DNA of 64,000 bases, from positions 3,946,501-4,010,500 of the forward strand of contig NZ_PPFB01000001.1 in assembly GCF_002899455.1 (NCBI RefSeq), in the 5' to 3' direction. The first letter of the stretch is position 1, and every line of letters starts with the position of its first letter. A program made the position numbers and the translations under genes. This DNA comes from Streptomyces sp. DH-12 (lineage in GTDB: Bacteria > Actinomycetota > Actinomycetes > Streptomycetales > Streptomycetaceae). The notes under the pieces are model-generated. The model made no database searches. It was not told the DNA's origin and saw only the letters and a program-made list of their open reading frames with translations. Positions 16,161 to 24,832 of the stretch are shown here, in pieces.

Positions 16161-17681
16161 TCAGCGCTTGCGGCGTCGGCCCCGTCCGCCCCGCACCATG
16201 GCCGGCCGGGGCTCCGGCGCGTGTCCCGCCGTCCGCCCGGGCACCGGGGCCCGGTCCGCCGGGCGGTCGGCCGAGACGACCAGCGCGGCCAGGGCCGTGG
16301 TGACCGGCACGGAGGCGACCAGGCCGATCGAGCCGATCAGCGTGCGCACGATCTCCTCCGCGACCAGCTCGCTGTTGGCGACCGTCCCCACGCCGCTCTG
16401 CGCGACCGAGAACAGCAGCAGCAGCGGCAGCGCGGCGCCCGCGTAGGCGAGCACCAAGGTGTTGACGACGGACGCGATGTGGTCGCGGCCGATGCGGATG
16501 CCCGCGCGGTACAGCGCGCGGCGTCCCATCGACGGGTTGGCCTCGTGCAGTTCCCACACCGCGGACGTCTGGGTGACGGTCACGTCGTCGAGGACACCGA
16601 GTGAGCCGATGATGATGCCCGCGAGCAGCAGGCCGCTCATGTCGATGTCCGGATAGAGACCGTGGATCAGGCCGGTGTTGTCGTCCGTATTGCCGGTGAG
16701 GGCCGACCAGCCGATGAACACGGACCCCAGGATGCCGATCAGCAGCAGCGAGACCAGGGTGCCGAGCACCGCCACCGAGGTGCGGGCCGACAGCCCGTGA
16801 CAGAGGTACAGGGCGAGCAGCATGATCAGGCTCGCTCCCACCACCGCCACGACCAGCGGGTTCGAGCCCTGCAGGATCGCCGGCAGGATGAAGAAGGTGA
16901 GCACCAGGAAGCTGACCGTCAGCGCGACCAGCGCCATGACGCCCCGCAGCCGGCCCACGGCCACCACGGCGAGAGCGAAGACACCGGCGAGCAGCGCCAA
17001 GGGGAAGCGGCGGTTCACGTCGGCGACCGAGTACTGCAGGTCCTCCGGTGCGGAGGGCTCGTAGGCGACGACGACGCCCTGGCCCTCGCTCAGCTGCCGG
17101 GACTGGTCCGGCTGCACGATCTCGGTGAACGTCCGGCCCTTGTCCTTGCCGGTGTCGACCCGGATCGTCGCCTTCTTGCAGGTGCCGTTCGCCTGTCGCT
17201 GGGCGGAGGATCCCTCGGCGGTGGAGGTGTCACCGGTCGGGACGCCGGCGGAGGGGTTCGCGGAGGAGCAGTCCACCGCCACCACGTCGGTGACGGTGGC
17301 CTGCTGCGTCTGGCGGTCGAAACCGACGCCGGTGCGCTCGTGGGCGGGGGCGCCGCCCGGCCACAGGACGGCAAGGCCGACGAGGACCGCGGCGGCGAAG
17401 GGGATGAGGACCGCGGCGATGACCTTGCGCAGGTGGCGGGAGACGGGGGTGGCCGGGCCGTGACTGTGGCTGTGCCCGTGGTGGGCCCCGCCCGTCGGCA
17501 CCGGATCACCCGGCGTCGTCGGGGCGTTCAAGCGCCGGTGGGAGCCGGTGTGCTCGTGCGAGCCCGTGCGCCCCTGCCCGGGGCCGTGCTCGTGCCGCTG
17601 CCCAGGACCGTGCCCGGGCTGGGCGTCGGCACCGTGCGGTGGCTCGGACGGCGGGTACGGAGGCGGAGAGTTCGAGGTCAC
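16161..17681 (-). CDS. YibE/F family membrane protein
   Basis: A 506-residue protein. Residues 1-80 are a proline-, glycine- and histidine-rich cytoplasmic tail (HGADAQPGHGPGQRHEHGPG; HHGHSHSHG) that could bind metal. A first TM helix (about 87-108), a soluble domain with paired cysteines, and then 7-8 membrane helices of the YibE/F family follow (LLAGIIIGSLGVLDDVTVTQ is the conserved core). The function is unknown in any organism, as far as I know. It is convergent with ssgA and divergent from thiC. Confidence 0.88.
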   Translation of the reverse strand: MTSNSPPPYPPSEPPHGADAQPGHGPGQRHEHGPGQGRTGSHEHTGSHRRLNAPTTPGDPVPTGGAHHGHSHSHGPATPVSRHLRKVIAAVLIPFAAAVLVGLAVLWPGGAPAHERTGVGFDRQTQQATVTDVVAVDCSSANPSAGVPTGDTSTAEGSSAQRQANGTCKKATIRVDTGKDKGRTFTEIVQPDQSRQLSEGQGVVVAYEPSAPEDLQYSVADVNRRFPLALLAGVFALAVVAVGRLRGVMALVALTVSFLVLTFFILPAILQGSNPLVVAVVGASLIMLLALYLCHGLSARTSVAVLGTLVSLLLIGILGSVFIGWSALTGNTDDNTGLIHGLYPDIDMSGLLLAGIIIGSLGVLDDVTVTQTSAVWELHEANPSMGRRALYRAGIRIGRDHIASVVNTLVLAYAGAALPLLLLFSVAQSGVGTVANSELVAEEIVRTLIGSIGLVASVPVTTALAALVVSADRPADRAPVPGRTAGHAPEPRPAMVRGGRGRRRKR

Positions 17682-17760
17682 CGACCGATCATCGCAAGAA
17701 GGAAGGGTGCCCTCTGGTCACCGCGCCAGAAGTGCCGCTAGCGTGGAGGCACCTTTTGTA

Positions 17761-17927
17761 CACGCGGGAGCTCGGAGCACCGGGCTGAGAGGGCGCTGAC
17801 CTCCGTCCCAGCGATGTTCCACGTGAAACATCACCGACCTCGAGTGATGTTTCACACGGAGCGTCGACAGACGGAAACCGCTGCGTCGACCGCCGAACCT
17901 GTTACCGGGTAATGCCGGCGTAGGGAG
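17761..17927 (+). ncRNA. TPP riboswitch (THI element) controlling thiC
   Basis: The thiC leader contains the conserved THI boxes in order: CGGGAGCTCGGAGCACCGGG, CTGAGAGGG (17784-17792), then ACCTGTTACCGGGTAATGCC (17898-17917) and GGCGTAGGGAG. TPP binding to this aptamer shuts off thiamine biosynthesis. The gap between the halves (the P3 arm) is unusually long, about 100 bases. It holds a parS-like 14-mer and a 12-bp inverted repeat GTGAAACATCAC (17823-17834) with GTGATGTTTCAC (17844-17855). The ATG of thiC follows 9 bases after the element, so occlusion of the RBS is the probable mechanism. Confidence 0.92.
17816..17829. promoter_or_regulatory. parS: parS-like ParB-binding site inside the TPP riboswitch
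   Basis: GTTCCACGTGAAAC, 13 of 14 bases of parS, lies in the P3 extension of the thiC riboswitch. Its right half recurs as the inverted GATGTTTCAC at 17846-17855, so three related segments can pair in two alternative ways in the RNA. Confidence 0.75.
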
Positions 17928-17935
17928 TAGGTCTC

Positions 17936-19732
17936 ATGACCAACAAGGACGCACGCACGCCTGCCTCCGCGCAGAACCCGACGGAGACGTCGGAGGCCAC
18001 GGAGGCCGGGAAGTCCATCGGCTGGCACAAGGCGTACGTCGAGGGCAGCCGCCCCGACCTGCGCGTGCCGGTCCGTCAGGTGCACCTCACCAACGGGAAG
18101 TCGGTCACTCTGTACGACACATCAGGCCCGTACACCGACCCGCTCGTCGACACCGACGTCCGCCGGGGACTGGCCCCGCTGCGTGAGAACTGGATCGTCG
18201 CCCGCGGCGACACGGAGGAGTACGCGGGCCGTCCCGTCCGACCCGAGGACGACGGGATCAAGCACACCTCGCCGCGTGGGGGCCTGCGCAATCTCGACGC
18301 GGTCTTCCCCGGCCGGCCGCGTCAGCCACGCCGGGGCCGTGACGGCCGGGCCGTCACCCAGCTCGCGTACGCGCGCCGGGGCGAGATCACGCCCGAGATG
18401 GAGTTCGTGGCGGTCCGGGAGAACGTCTCCCCCGAGGTCGTCCGCGAGGAGATCGCGGCGGGCCGCGCGGTGCTGCCCGCCAACGTCAACCACCCGGAGA
18501 CCGAGCCGATGATCATCGGCAAGCGGTTCCTGGTGAAGGTCAACGCCAACATCGGCAACTCGGCGGTCACGTCCTCCATCGAGGAGGAGGTGGAGAAGAT
18601 GACCTGGGCGACCCGCTGGGGCGCCGACACGGTCATGGACCTCTCCACCGGCCGCAACATCCACACCACCCGCGAGTGGGTGCTGCGCAACTCCCCCGTC
18701 CCCATCGGCACGGTGCCGCTCTACCAGGCGCTGGAGAAGGTGGATGGCAAGGCCGAGGAACTGACCTGGGAGATCTACAAGGACACGGTCATCGAGCAGG
18801 CCGAGCAGGGCGTGGACTACATGACGGTCCACGCGGGTGTCCGCCTCGCGTACGTGCCGCTCACCGCGAACCGCAAGACCGGCATCGTCTCGCGCGGCGG
18901 TTCGATCATGGCGGCGTGGTGCCTGGCGCACCACAGGGAGTCGTTCCTGTACGAGCACTTCGAGGAGCTGTGCGAGATCCTCGCCGCGTACGACGTCACG
19001 TACTCGCTCGGTGACGGCCTGCGGCCCGGGTCCATCGCGGACGCCAACGACGAGGCGCAGTTCGCGGAGCTGCGGACGCTGGGCGAGCTCAACCGGATCG
19101 CCAAGCGGCACAACGTACAGACCATGATCGAGGGGCCGGGGCACGTCCCGATGCACAAGATCAAGGAGAACATCGACCTCCAGCAGGAGATCTGCGAGGA
19201 GGCGCCGTTCTACACGCTCGGTCCGCTCACGACGGACGTCGCGCCCGCGTACGACCACATCACCTCGGGCATCGGCGCCGCGATGATCGCCTGGTGGGGC
19301 ACGGCCATGCTCTGCTATGTCACGCCCAAGGAGCACCTGGGCCTGCCCAACCGGGACGACGTGAAGACCGGCGTCATCACGTACAAGATCGCGGCTCATG
19401 CCGCCGACCTCGCCAAGGGGCACCCGGGCGCCCAGGAGTGGGACGACGCGCTCTCCGACGCGCGCTTCGAGTTCCGGTGGGAGGACCAGTTCAACCTGGC
19501 CCTCGACCCGGACACGGCCCGTGAGTTCCACGACGAGACCCTCCCGGCGGAGCCGGCGAAGACGGCCCACTTCTGCTCCATGTGCGGCCCGAAGTTCTGC
19601 TCCATGAAGATCTCCCAGGACATCCGCCGCGAGCACGGCGGCAGCCGCGCCGAGATCGAGGAGGGCATGGCCCAGAAGTCCCGCGAGTTCGCGGCAGCGG
19701 GCAACCGCGTGTATCTGCCGATGGCCGACTGA
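17936..19732 (+). CDS. thiC: Phosphomethylpyrimidine synthase ThiC
   Basis: A radical-SAM enzyme converting aminoimidazole ribotide to HMP phosphate in thiamine synthesis. At 598 residues it is full length for the bacterial form. The conserved core includes ARRGEITPEMEF, MTWATRWGADTVMDLSTGRN, GRGGS-type and EGPGHVPMHKI segments. The [4Fe-4S] site CSMCGPKFC (C547, C550, C555) is intact near the C-terminus. The ATG at 17936 is 9 bases after the TPP riboswitch. Two hairpins follow the stop. Confidence 0.98.
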   Translation: MTNKDARTPASAQNPTETSEATEAGKSIGWHKAYVEGSRPDLRVPVRQVHLTNGKSVTLYDTSGPYTDPLVDTDVRRGLAPLRENWIVARGDTEEYAGRPVRPEDDGIKHTSPRGGLRNLDAVFPGRPRQPRRGRDGRAVTQLAYARRGEITPEMEFVAVRENVSPEVVREEIAAGRAVLPANVNHPETEPMIIGKRFLVKVNANIGNSAVTSSIEEEVEKMTWATRWGADTVMDLSTGRNIHTTREWVLRNSPVPIGTVPLYQALEKVDGKAEELTWEIYKDTVIEQAEQGVDYMTVHAGVRLAYVPLTANRKTGIVSRGGSIMAAWCLAHHRESFLYEHFEELCEILAAYDVTYSLGDGLRPGSIADANDEAQFAELRTLGELNRIAKRHNVQTMIEGPGHVPMHKIKENIDLQQEICEEAPFYTLGPLTTDVAPAYDHITSGIGAAMIAWWGTAMLCYVTPKEHLGLPNRDDVKTGVITYKIAAHAADLAKGHPGAQEWDDALSDARFEFRWEDQFNLALDPDTAREFHDETLPAEPAKTAHFCSMCGPKFCSMKISQDIRREHGGSRAEIEEGMAQKSREFAAAGNRVYLPMAD

Positions 19733-19742
19733 GAAGGTGACG

Positions 19743-19772
19743 GGGTGGTTCCGCCGCTGAGCGGAGCCACCC
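19743..19772 (+). terminator. Intrinsic terminator after thiC
   Basis: A 12-bp stem (19743-19754 with 19761-19772, one G.U pair) and a 6-base loop, starting 11 bases after the thiC stop. Confidence 0.75.
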
Positions 19773-19789
19773 GGTCCTCGCCCGTGGGT

Positions 19790-19820
19790 CTGCGCTGCTC
19801 CGGGAAAGGGAGCAGCGCAG
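19790..19820 (+). terminator. Second hairpin after thiC
   Basis: CTGCGCTGCTCC (19790-19801) pairs perfectly with GGAGCAGCGCAG (19809-19820) around 7 bases. It lies just upstream of the next gene, so it may be a backup terminator or an upstream leader structure. Confidence 0.55.
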
Positions 19821-19847
19821 GTTCTCGAGAAACCGGTTTGGTGCCTG

Positions 19848-20717
19848 GTGGTGGACGCTCGTACGGTCGTGCACGTGAGGAGCATGGTCGTCGGCGAGCC
19901 GCGCAGGCTGGGAGTTCCCGGGCACGAGGCGAGACTGAGCTTCGAGACGGAACTCCACGGACTGGGGGCTGCGCCGCGGCGCAGGCTGCTGACGCTCGAC
20001 GGGAAACCCGCGTTCGAGCTGTCCATGTGGTGCGGTACGTGTCAGTTCCTGTTCCGGCGGCTCGAGGGCGCCGACGGGACGCTGTCGTTGGAGGACCTGC
20101 GGGAACGCCTCGCGAACCGGATCTCCGGCCTGGACGACGGCATCCTGACGGCGTTCGGCTCCCTGCTGCCGGAAGGCGACTACCTCCCCCTGTTGCTGCG
20201 TGTCGAGCCACGGTTGGTCCTTCCGGGGCAGGACGGCGACTACTTCAGCAACGAGCAGGTGGCCACTTGGGGGCCCGATCGGTTCTGGGGTCTGCCGGAG
20301 CACCCTCGCACGCCGTACTACCGCACGTTCGAGACCGTGGTCGACGACACCGCGCATCTCTACGAGTTCGTCGTGCCCATGGTCCCTCCGCTGTGGAACG
20401 ACCGGGAACGGGTGGAGCAGTACGTCCGGCGGATGCGGCGAGGAAGTGTGCCGACGGCGGTAGCGGTTTCGACTCTGGATCTGTGCGGTCCCGCGGTGAG
20501 TCCTCACCCGGCCGACGGCTACGAGCACTGGGGGCTGACGCATTTCCTGCTCGACGGTCACCACAAGCTGGAGGCGGCGGCATCGGCCGGACGCCCCGTG
20601 CAGATCCTGTCACTGCTGGCCGTGGGCGAAAGCTTGTCGAGTCACGATGACCACCGCAGGTTGCCGGCCTTGCGCGCACAACCCCGCCTGAGCCGAGAGG
20701 CTCGACCCGCCCGGTGA
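19848..20717 (+). CDS. Unknown protein with C-terminal ParB/Srx-like motif
   Basis: I do not recognise this 289-residue protein as a named family. The N-terminal part is beta-rich and carries a CxxC pair (MWCGTCQFLFRR, about residues 60-71). The C-terminal third reads VPPLWNDRERVEQYVRRMRR then TAVAVSTLDLCGPA and LLDGHHKLEAA. That order and the DGHHKLEAA motif resemble the ParB/sulfiredoxin fold (position-based loop, strand, then DGHHR). No HTH or DNA-binding domain follows. Starts at GTG 19848 or ATG 19884 are possible. It lies in the less conserved stretch between thiC and the TerD-like gene. Function unknown. Confidence 0.65.
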   Translation: MVDARTVVHVRSMVVGEPRRLGVPGHEARLSFETELHGLGAAPRRRLLTLDGKPAFELSMWCGTCQFLFRRLEGADGTLSLEDLRERLANRISGLDDGILTAFGSLLPEGDYLPLLLRVEPRLVLPGQDGDYFSNEQVATWGPDRFWGLPEHPRTPYYRTFETVVDDTAHLYEFVVPMVPPLWNDRERVEQYVRRMRRGSVPTAVAVSTLDLCGPAVSPHPADGYEHWGLTHFLLDGHHKLEAAASAGRPVQILSLLAVGESLSSHDDHRRLPALRAQPRLSREARPAR

Positions 20718-20857
20718 TGCGGAGTCGTGCGAGGGCCCTTGCCGGCGTCGCTCGGGCACAGGGACGGGCGGCGACGATCAGGGACTCCGTGTCGGGAGGC
20801 CGGCTGGCGGTTGATCGAACCGGGGCGTCTGTTCCTGCGGCACCTCGCTAGGCAGCG

Positions 20858-21430
20858 TTACGACTCGCGGGAGTCGAAGGAGAGCCGCGACAGTCGGGGC
20901 AGTCGGCGGCGCATTTCGTCCGCGTCGTCGAAATCGAAGTCTTCTCCCGTGCCGGCCGTGGCGCTGTTCCGCCGCTCAGCCGACCGGTACTCGGCCCAAG
21001 CCCCGTAGAAGGCGTCCGGGTCGCCTGTGAGACGTGTGAAGGCGCCTTCGGCCATGTAGTTCACGTCTTCGTAGAACACCGCCTCGTGGTCGCACGTGGC
21101 CGCGGCTGCGACGACGGCCGGGTGGTCGGCGAGGCTGTCGGGGTCCACTGTGACGCGCTCGTACCAGTCCCGCCCCAGCGCGATCACCCCCGCGCGGAAG
21201 TCCATGAAGCTGTCGTCGGAGCAGCCGCCGCCTATGAGATACGCCGCCGCCCAGACGTCCCAGCGGTACAGAGCGTCGTGGATGTCGTCGAACCGTTCGG
21301 CGTACTCAAGGATCTCCTGCGGCGGGCATGCGACGAGGAGGTCCAGCAGTGCCTCGTCGAAGAGCTCACCGGACTCGGCGACCGACGAGCGGGCCGATTC
21401 GATGAGGCTCCAGAACCGTTCCGCGTTCAT
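20858..21430 (-). CDS. DUF4240 domain protein
   Basis: A 190-residue soluble protein. The segment MNAERFWSLIESAR at the start and FMDFRAGVIALGRDWYERVT in the middle match the DUF4240 family, common in Streptomyces and often near immunity-like or toxin-related genes, but without a known activity. The C-terminal 35 residues are acidic then arginine/serine-rich. The ATG is at 21430. Its downstream side faces the ParB-like-motif gene (convergent). Confidence 0.75.
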   Translation of the reverse strand: MNAERFWSLIESARSSVAESGELFDEALLDLLVACPPQEILEYAERFDDIHDALYRWDVWAAAYLIGGGCSDDSFMDFRAGVIALGRDWYERVTVDPDSLADHPAVVAAAATCDHEAVFYEDVNYMAEGAFTRLTGDPDAFYGAWAEYRSAERRNSATAGTGEDFDFDDADEMRRRLPRLSRLSFDSRES

Positions 21431-21488
21431 GGGACCTCACTGTGTCATCCCGGTATGACAGCGGGCGGTGGCCGCTGGTTCGGCTGCC

Positions 21489-22178
21489 TCACGGACGTTG
21501 GGCGTCTCGCAGGTGGTCGGCCTGGAGGGTGATCAGAGCGGTGGGGAAGTGACGGTCCGTTCCTATGCTGAGTTCGGAGAACGTGGCGATGGTGTTGCCC
21601 GTGCGGACGACGACCGTGTGTGTGTTGTTGTCGCCCGCCTTCGGGTCAAGGGGGGTGATCGACCGGAACGCCACCGTCTCGTCTCCGGCCTTCGGCGCTC
21701 GTTCGGGGCGTACCGTCGTCCTGGTGGGACCCGTGTAGCTTTCGCCCTCGTACGCGCGGCAAGTGGTGACCGCCTTCTTGACCTCGGCGAAGCGCTCCTC
21801 CGCCTCGCCCTCCTCGAAGGAGGCGAGTGTGGAGCTGCCGCCCATGATGTTGTCCCTCCAGTTGAAGATCTGGAAGACGTGGGCGTGCGAACCCTTGCCG
21901 TCGACGATGTCGATGAGCGGCTGACAGGCGGGGTCGGACACGGGCGGGAGGGTACGGCCGCCGGAGCCGGGTTCCTGCACGGGGACGGGGCCGGCGACCC
22001 GTGGCACCTCGCTCTCCTTCAGAGCGGCCTGGGCGAGCTGCGCTGTCGTCAACGGTTTCGACGCCGGCGCTCTGGCCGCGGCTTCGGGCTTCTGCGCGGG
22101 GGAGCACCCCGCCGCCAGGAGCACTCCGATGGCGGCTGCCCCGGCTGCCGACGTCAGCCGATGTCTGTGTGCGCGCAC
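21489..22178 (-). CDS. Putative secreted lipoprotein
   Basis: A 229-residue protein with a lipoprotein signal peptide: basic start MRAHRHR, hydrophobic segment, and lipobox LLAAGC with C25 as the lipidation site. The mature part has a conserved-looking pair of cysteines (DPACQPL and VTTCRAYEG) that could form a disulfide, similar in pattern to extracellular sensor-type domains of Streptomyces lipoproteins. No specific function can be assigned. Same strand as the DUF4240 gene; it ends 58 bases upstream of that gene's start. Confidence 0.75.
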   Translation of the reverse strand: MRAHRHRLTSAAGAAAIGVLLAAGCSPAQKPEAAARAPASKPLTTAQLAQAALKESEVPRVAGPVPVQEPGSGGRTLPPVSDPACQPLIDIVDGKGSHAHVFQIFNWRDNIMGGSSTLASFEEGEAEERFAEVKKAVTTCRAYEGESYTGPTRTTVRPERAPKAGDETVAFRSITPLDPKAGDNNTHTVVVRTGNTIATFSELSIGTDRHFPTALITLQADHLRDAQRP

Positions 22179-22347
22179 GAGTCCCTCCAGGACCGCGGTG
22201 GAATGGAGGAGCCGACCATAGCGAGGTGTGCGGCGGCGCGCGGGTGTTTTTCGATCACGGATGCGAAGGCGTGTCCGGAGCCGCGCCGTGGGTCACCTCG
22301 TGGTTTTTGGCGGGGATGGGCAGACTGATGCCATGGCAGCGAGGGCG

Positions 22348-23715
22348 ATGAGCAAGGGGTCCAATCTTTCCGTCGAGGCTCCCGTGGTGCGGGCCGAGCT
22401 CGCCTGGGCGGCGGGGCCCGGTGTGCCCGACCTCGACGCGTCGGCCCTGCTGCTCACCGCGGCCGGGCGGGTGCGCGACGACGCGGACTTCGTCTTCTAC
22501 AACCAGCCCCGCCACGCCTCCGGGGCCGTGCGGCACCTGGGCAAGCGGCAGGCCGACGGGGCCGCCGCCGACACCGTCGAGGTGGACCTGCGCTCCGTGG
22601 AGCCGGCGATCGAGCGGATCGTGCTCGGGGCGTCGGCCGACGGCGGCACCTTCGGCCAGGCGCCCGGGTTGACGCTCCGGCTCGTGGACGCCGGCTCGGG
22701 CACCGAGCTCGCCCGCTTCGGCATGGCGGCGGGCTCCGAGACCGCCTTCATCGGCGGTGAGCTGTACCGGAGGCAGGGTGCGTGGAAGTTCCGCGCGGTC
22801 GGGCAGGGGTACGACTCCGGCCTCGCCGGACTCGCCACGGACTTCGGTATCACCGTCGACGACCCCGGCCAGGCGCCCGTAGCCGCAGTCGCGCCTCCGC
22901 CGCCCCCGCCCGTCGCCCCCGCTCCCTCCGCGCTACCCCCGTCCGGCGCCACCCGCCTCACCAAGGGGGAGGAGCGGCTGCCCGTCGACATGCGCAAGCG
23001 GCTGTCCCTGCGCAAGGAGCAGGTCGCGGTCAGCCTGCGCAAGCACGGGGCCGCCGAGATCACCGCGCGGGTGATCCTCGTGCTGGACGCCTCCGGGTCC
23101 ATGTCCTTCCTGTACTCCAAGGGCGTCGTCGCCGACGTCGTCGAGCGGATGGCCGCGGTCGCCGCCCAGCTGGACGACGACGGGGAGATGCAGGCCTGGA
23201 CGTTCGCCACCCACCCGGTCCGGCTGCCGGACCTGCGGCTCGGCGAGCTTCCCGAGTGGCTGCGGCTGCACGTCCGGGTGGGGGAGATCGCCCTGTTCCG
23301 GCGCAAGCGCAAGAAGGGCCTCGATCCGAGCCAGGTCGACATGCGCGACGTCGGCATCCAGAACGAGGAGCAGAAAGTCATCGCGGAGGTGCGCGCGTAC
23401 GTGCGCGGGCACCCGACGTCCGACCCCACGCTCGTGCTGTTCTTCTCCGACGGCGGGGTCTACCGCAACGCCGAGATCGAGGCGCAGCTGCGTGAGGCGG
23501 TCGAGGAGCCCGTGTTCTGGCAGTTCGTGGGGCTGGGGCACGCCGACTACGGCGTGCTGGAGCGGTTCGACACGCTGACCGGGCGACGCGTCGACAACGT
23601 CGGCTTCTTCTCCGTCGACGACATCAGCACGGTCCCGGACGCGGAGCTGTACGACCGGCTGCTGTCCGAGTTCCCGCAGTGGGTCAGGGCGGCGCGCGGG
23701 GCGGGCATCCTCTGA
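22348..23715 (+). CDS. TerD-domain / von Willebrand factor A fusion protein
   Basis: About 455 residues. The N-terminal half (1-170) is a TerD/CABP domain of the tellurite-resistance family (SKGSNLSVEAPVVRAELAW; the acidic Ca2+ loop VPDLDASALLL; DDADFVFYNQPRH). A proline-rich linker (about 178-205) follows. The C-terminal half is a vWA domain with MIDAS motif LDASGSMS near residue 246 and a later FFSDGG. Such fusions belong to the Ter stress system and are thought to be Ca2+-dependent scaffolds. ATG 22348 matches the usual TerD start; ATG 22333 is an alternative. Other ter genes are not visible nearby. Confidence 0.88.
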   Translation: MSKGSNLSVEAPVVRAELAWAAGPGVPDLDASALLLTAAGRVRDDADFVFYNQPRHASGAVRHLGKRQADGAAADTVEVDLRSVEPAIERIVLGASADGGTFGQAPGLTLRLVDAGSGTELARFGMAAGSETAFIGGELYRRQGAWKFRAVGQGYDSGLAGLATDFGITVDDPGQAPVAAVAPPPPPPVAPAPSALPPSGATRLTKGEERLPVDMRKRLSLRKEQVAVSLRKHGAAEITARVILVLDASGSMSFLYSKGVVADVVERMAAVAAQLDDDGEMQAWTFATHPVRLPDLRLGELPEWLRLHVRVGEIALFRRKRKKGLDPSQVDMRDVGIQNEEQKVIAEVRAYVRGHPTSDPTLVLFFSDGGVYRNAEIEAQLREAVEEPVFWQFVGLGHADYGVLERFDTLTGRRVDNVGFFSVDDISTVPDAELYDRLLSEFPQWVRAARGAGIL

Positions 23716-23779
23716 CACCCCGCCCCCCCCGGGACGTACGCCGGAGCCCCGGCGTGCGCCCCCGCGCGCGGCCGTGACG

Positions 23780-24643
23780 CTACTCCGGCTGGTGTTCCGG
23801 ACCCCCGAAGGCGGGGCTCGAGTAGTCCGGGCTGGAGTAGCTGGGCCGGCTCCCCCGGTTCACCCCCTCCTCGGGACTGGAGAAGCCCGGCCGGCCGTAC
23901 CCCAGGTGCGGGATGCGGCTGGTCGGCGCGGGCGGCGCCGTGCGCTGCGGTGCCGTGGCTCCCGCCGGATCCTGAAGCGCCTCCCGCAGGAACGGCACGA
24001 TGCCCCGTTCCAGCAGCGCCTCATGCCAGGCCGCCCTGGCCCGGGCCACCTCTTCGTCGAGCTCCCGGTCCGTCCCGCCGAGCGCCGAGGGCTTGTTGCG
24101 CAGCGCGGTGAGCAGCAGCCCCGCTCCGGCGACGAGGATGGCGACGGCCGTGACCGCGCCGAACACCCAGCCGGTGGTGAGCATCGTCCGGGCGAAGTCG
24201 TTGCCGGAGTCGAGCGTCCGCAGGACGAAACCGACGAGCAGGAATATCGCGGCGGCGGTCCCGGCCAGGACCGGCGCCAGGACGGCGACGACGGCCGCCG
24301 CCCCCGCTCCGGTGGCCTCGGCCATCTCGCCCATCGGCGCGGCGAACCCCGCCGCGCCGGTGCTCCCCGGCTCGCCGCTGCCGGAGTCGCGCACGTCCGG
24401 GGCGGCCGAGGGCGGCCGGCGGGCCTCCTCGCGGACCTTCACGTAGTGCTGGTACTCCGTCGCCGCGGCCGCGCTGATGAGCGCGGTGGCGTTCAGCGCC
24501 ATCGTGCGCAGCTGCTCCGAGTTGAGCCGCTGTCCCACAGCGGCCGGCTGCGGGCTGTGCGGTGCGGAGCGCAGCGCCTCATCGAGAATCCGCTCGTAGT
24601 CCTGGCGGTCCTCGCTCAGCAGGTGCTGCGGAACGCTGTTCAT
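23780..24643 (-). CDS. Conserved membrane protein of unknown function
   Basis: About 287 residues. An N-terminal alpha-helical region (EDRQDYERILDEALRSAP; RTMALNATALISAAAATEYQ) precedes two TM helices (roughly residues 118-143 and 155-180). A helical segment and a serine/proline-rich tail with SYSSPDYSSP repeats follow. It is convergent with the TerD-vWA gene and starts at ATG 24643 or 24649. I do not recognise the family. Confidence 0.75.
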   Translation of the reverse strand: MNSVPQHLLSEDRQDYERILDEALRSAPHSPQPAAVGQRLNSEQLRTMALNATALISAAAATEYQHYVKVREEARRPPSAAPDVRDSGSGEPGSTGAAGFAAPMGEMAEATGAGAAAVVAVLAPVLAGTAAAIFLLVGFVLRTLDSGNDFARTMLTTGWVFGAVTAVAILVAGAGLLLTALRNKPSALGGTDRELDEEVARARAAWHEALLERGIVPFLREALQDPAGATAPQRTAPPAPTSRIPHLGYGRPGFSSPEEGVNRGSRPSYSSPDYSSPAFGGPEHQPE

Positions 24644-24832
24644 GTGCATCCCCCGATGCTCCGTAGGGCTTGGGGCTCGGCATGCTGACGAGCCGTCGGG
24701 CAGAAACGGAGGGGAGCCTGCTACGGATAAGCCGATGGTAGAGCGGTGACGGCGCGCGGTGACAGGGGGTTTACGGAAATTACCGTCCCCGGGATGCGGT
24801 CGCGGACCGCCGCAACACGGCCCGCCGGCACC

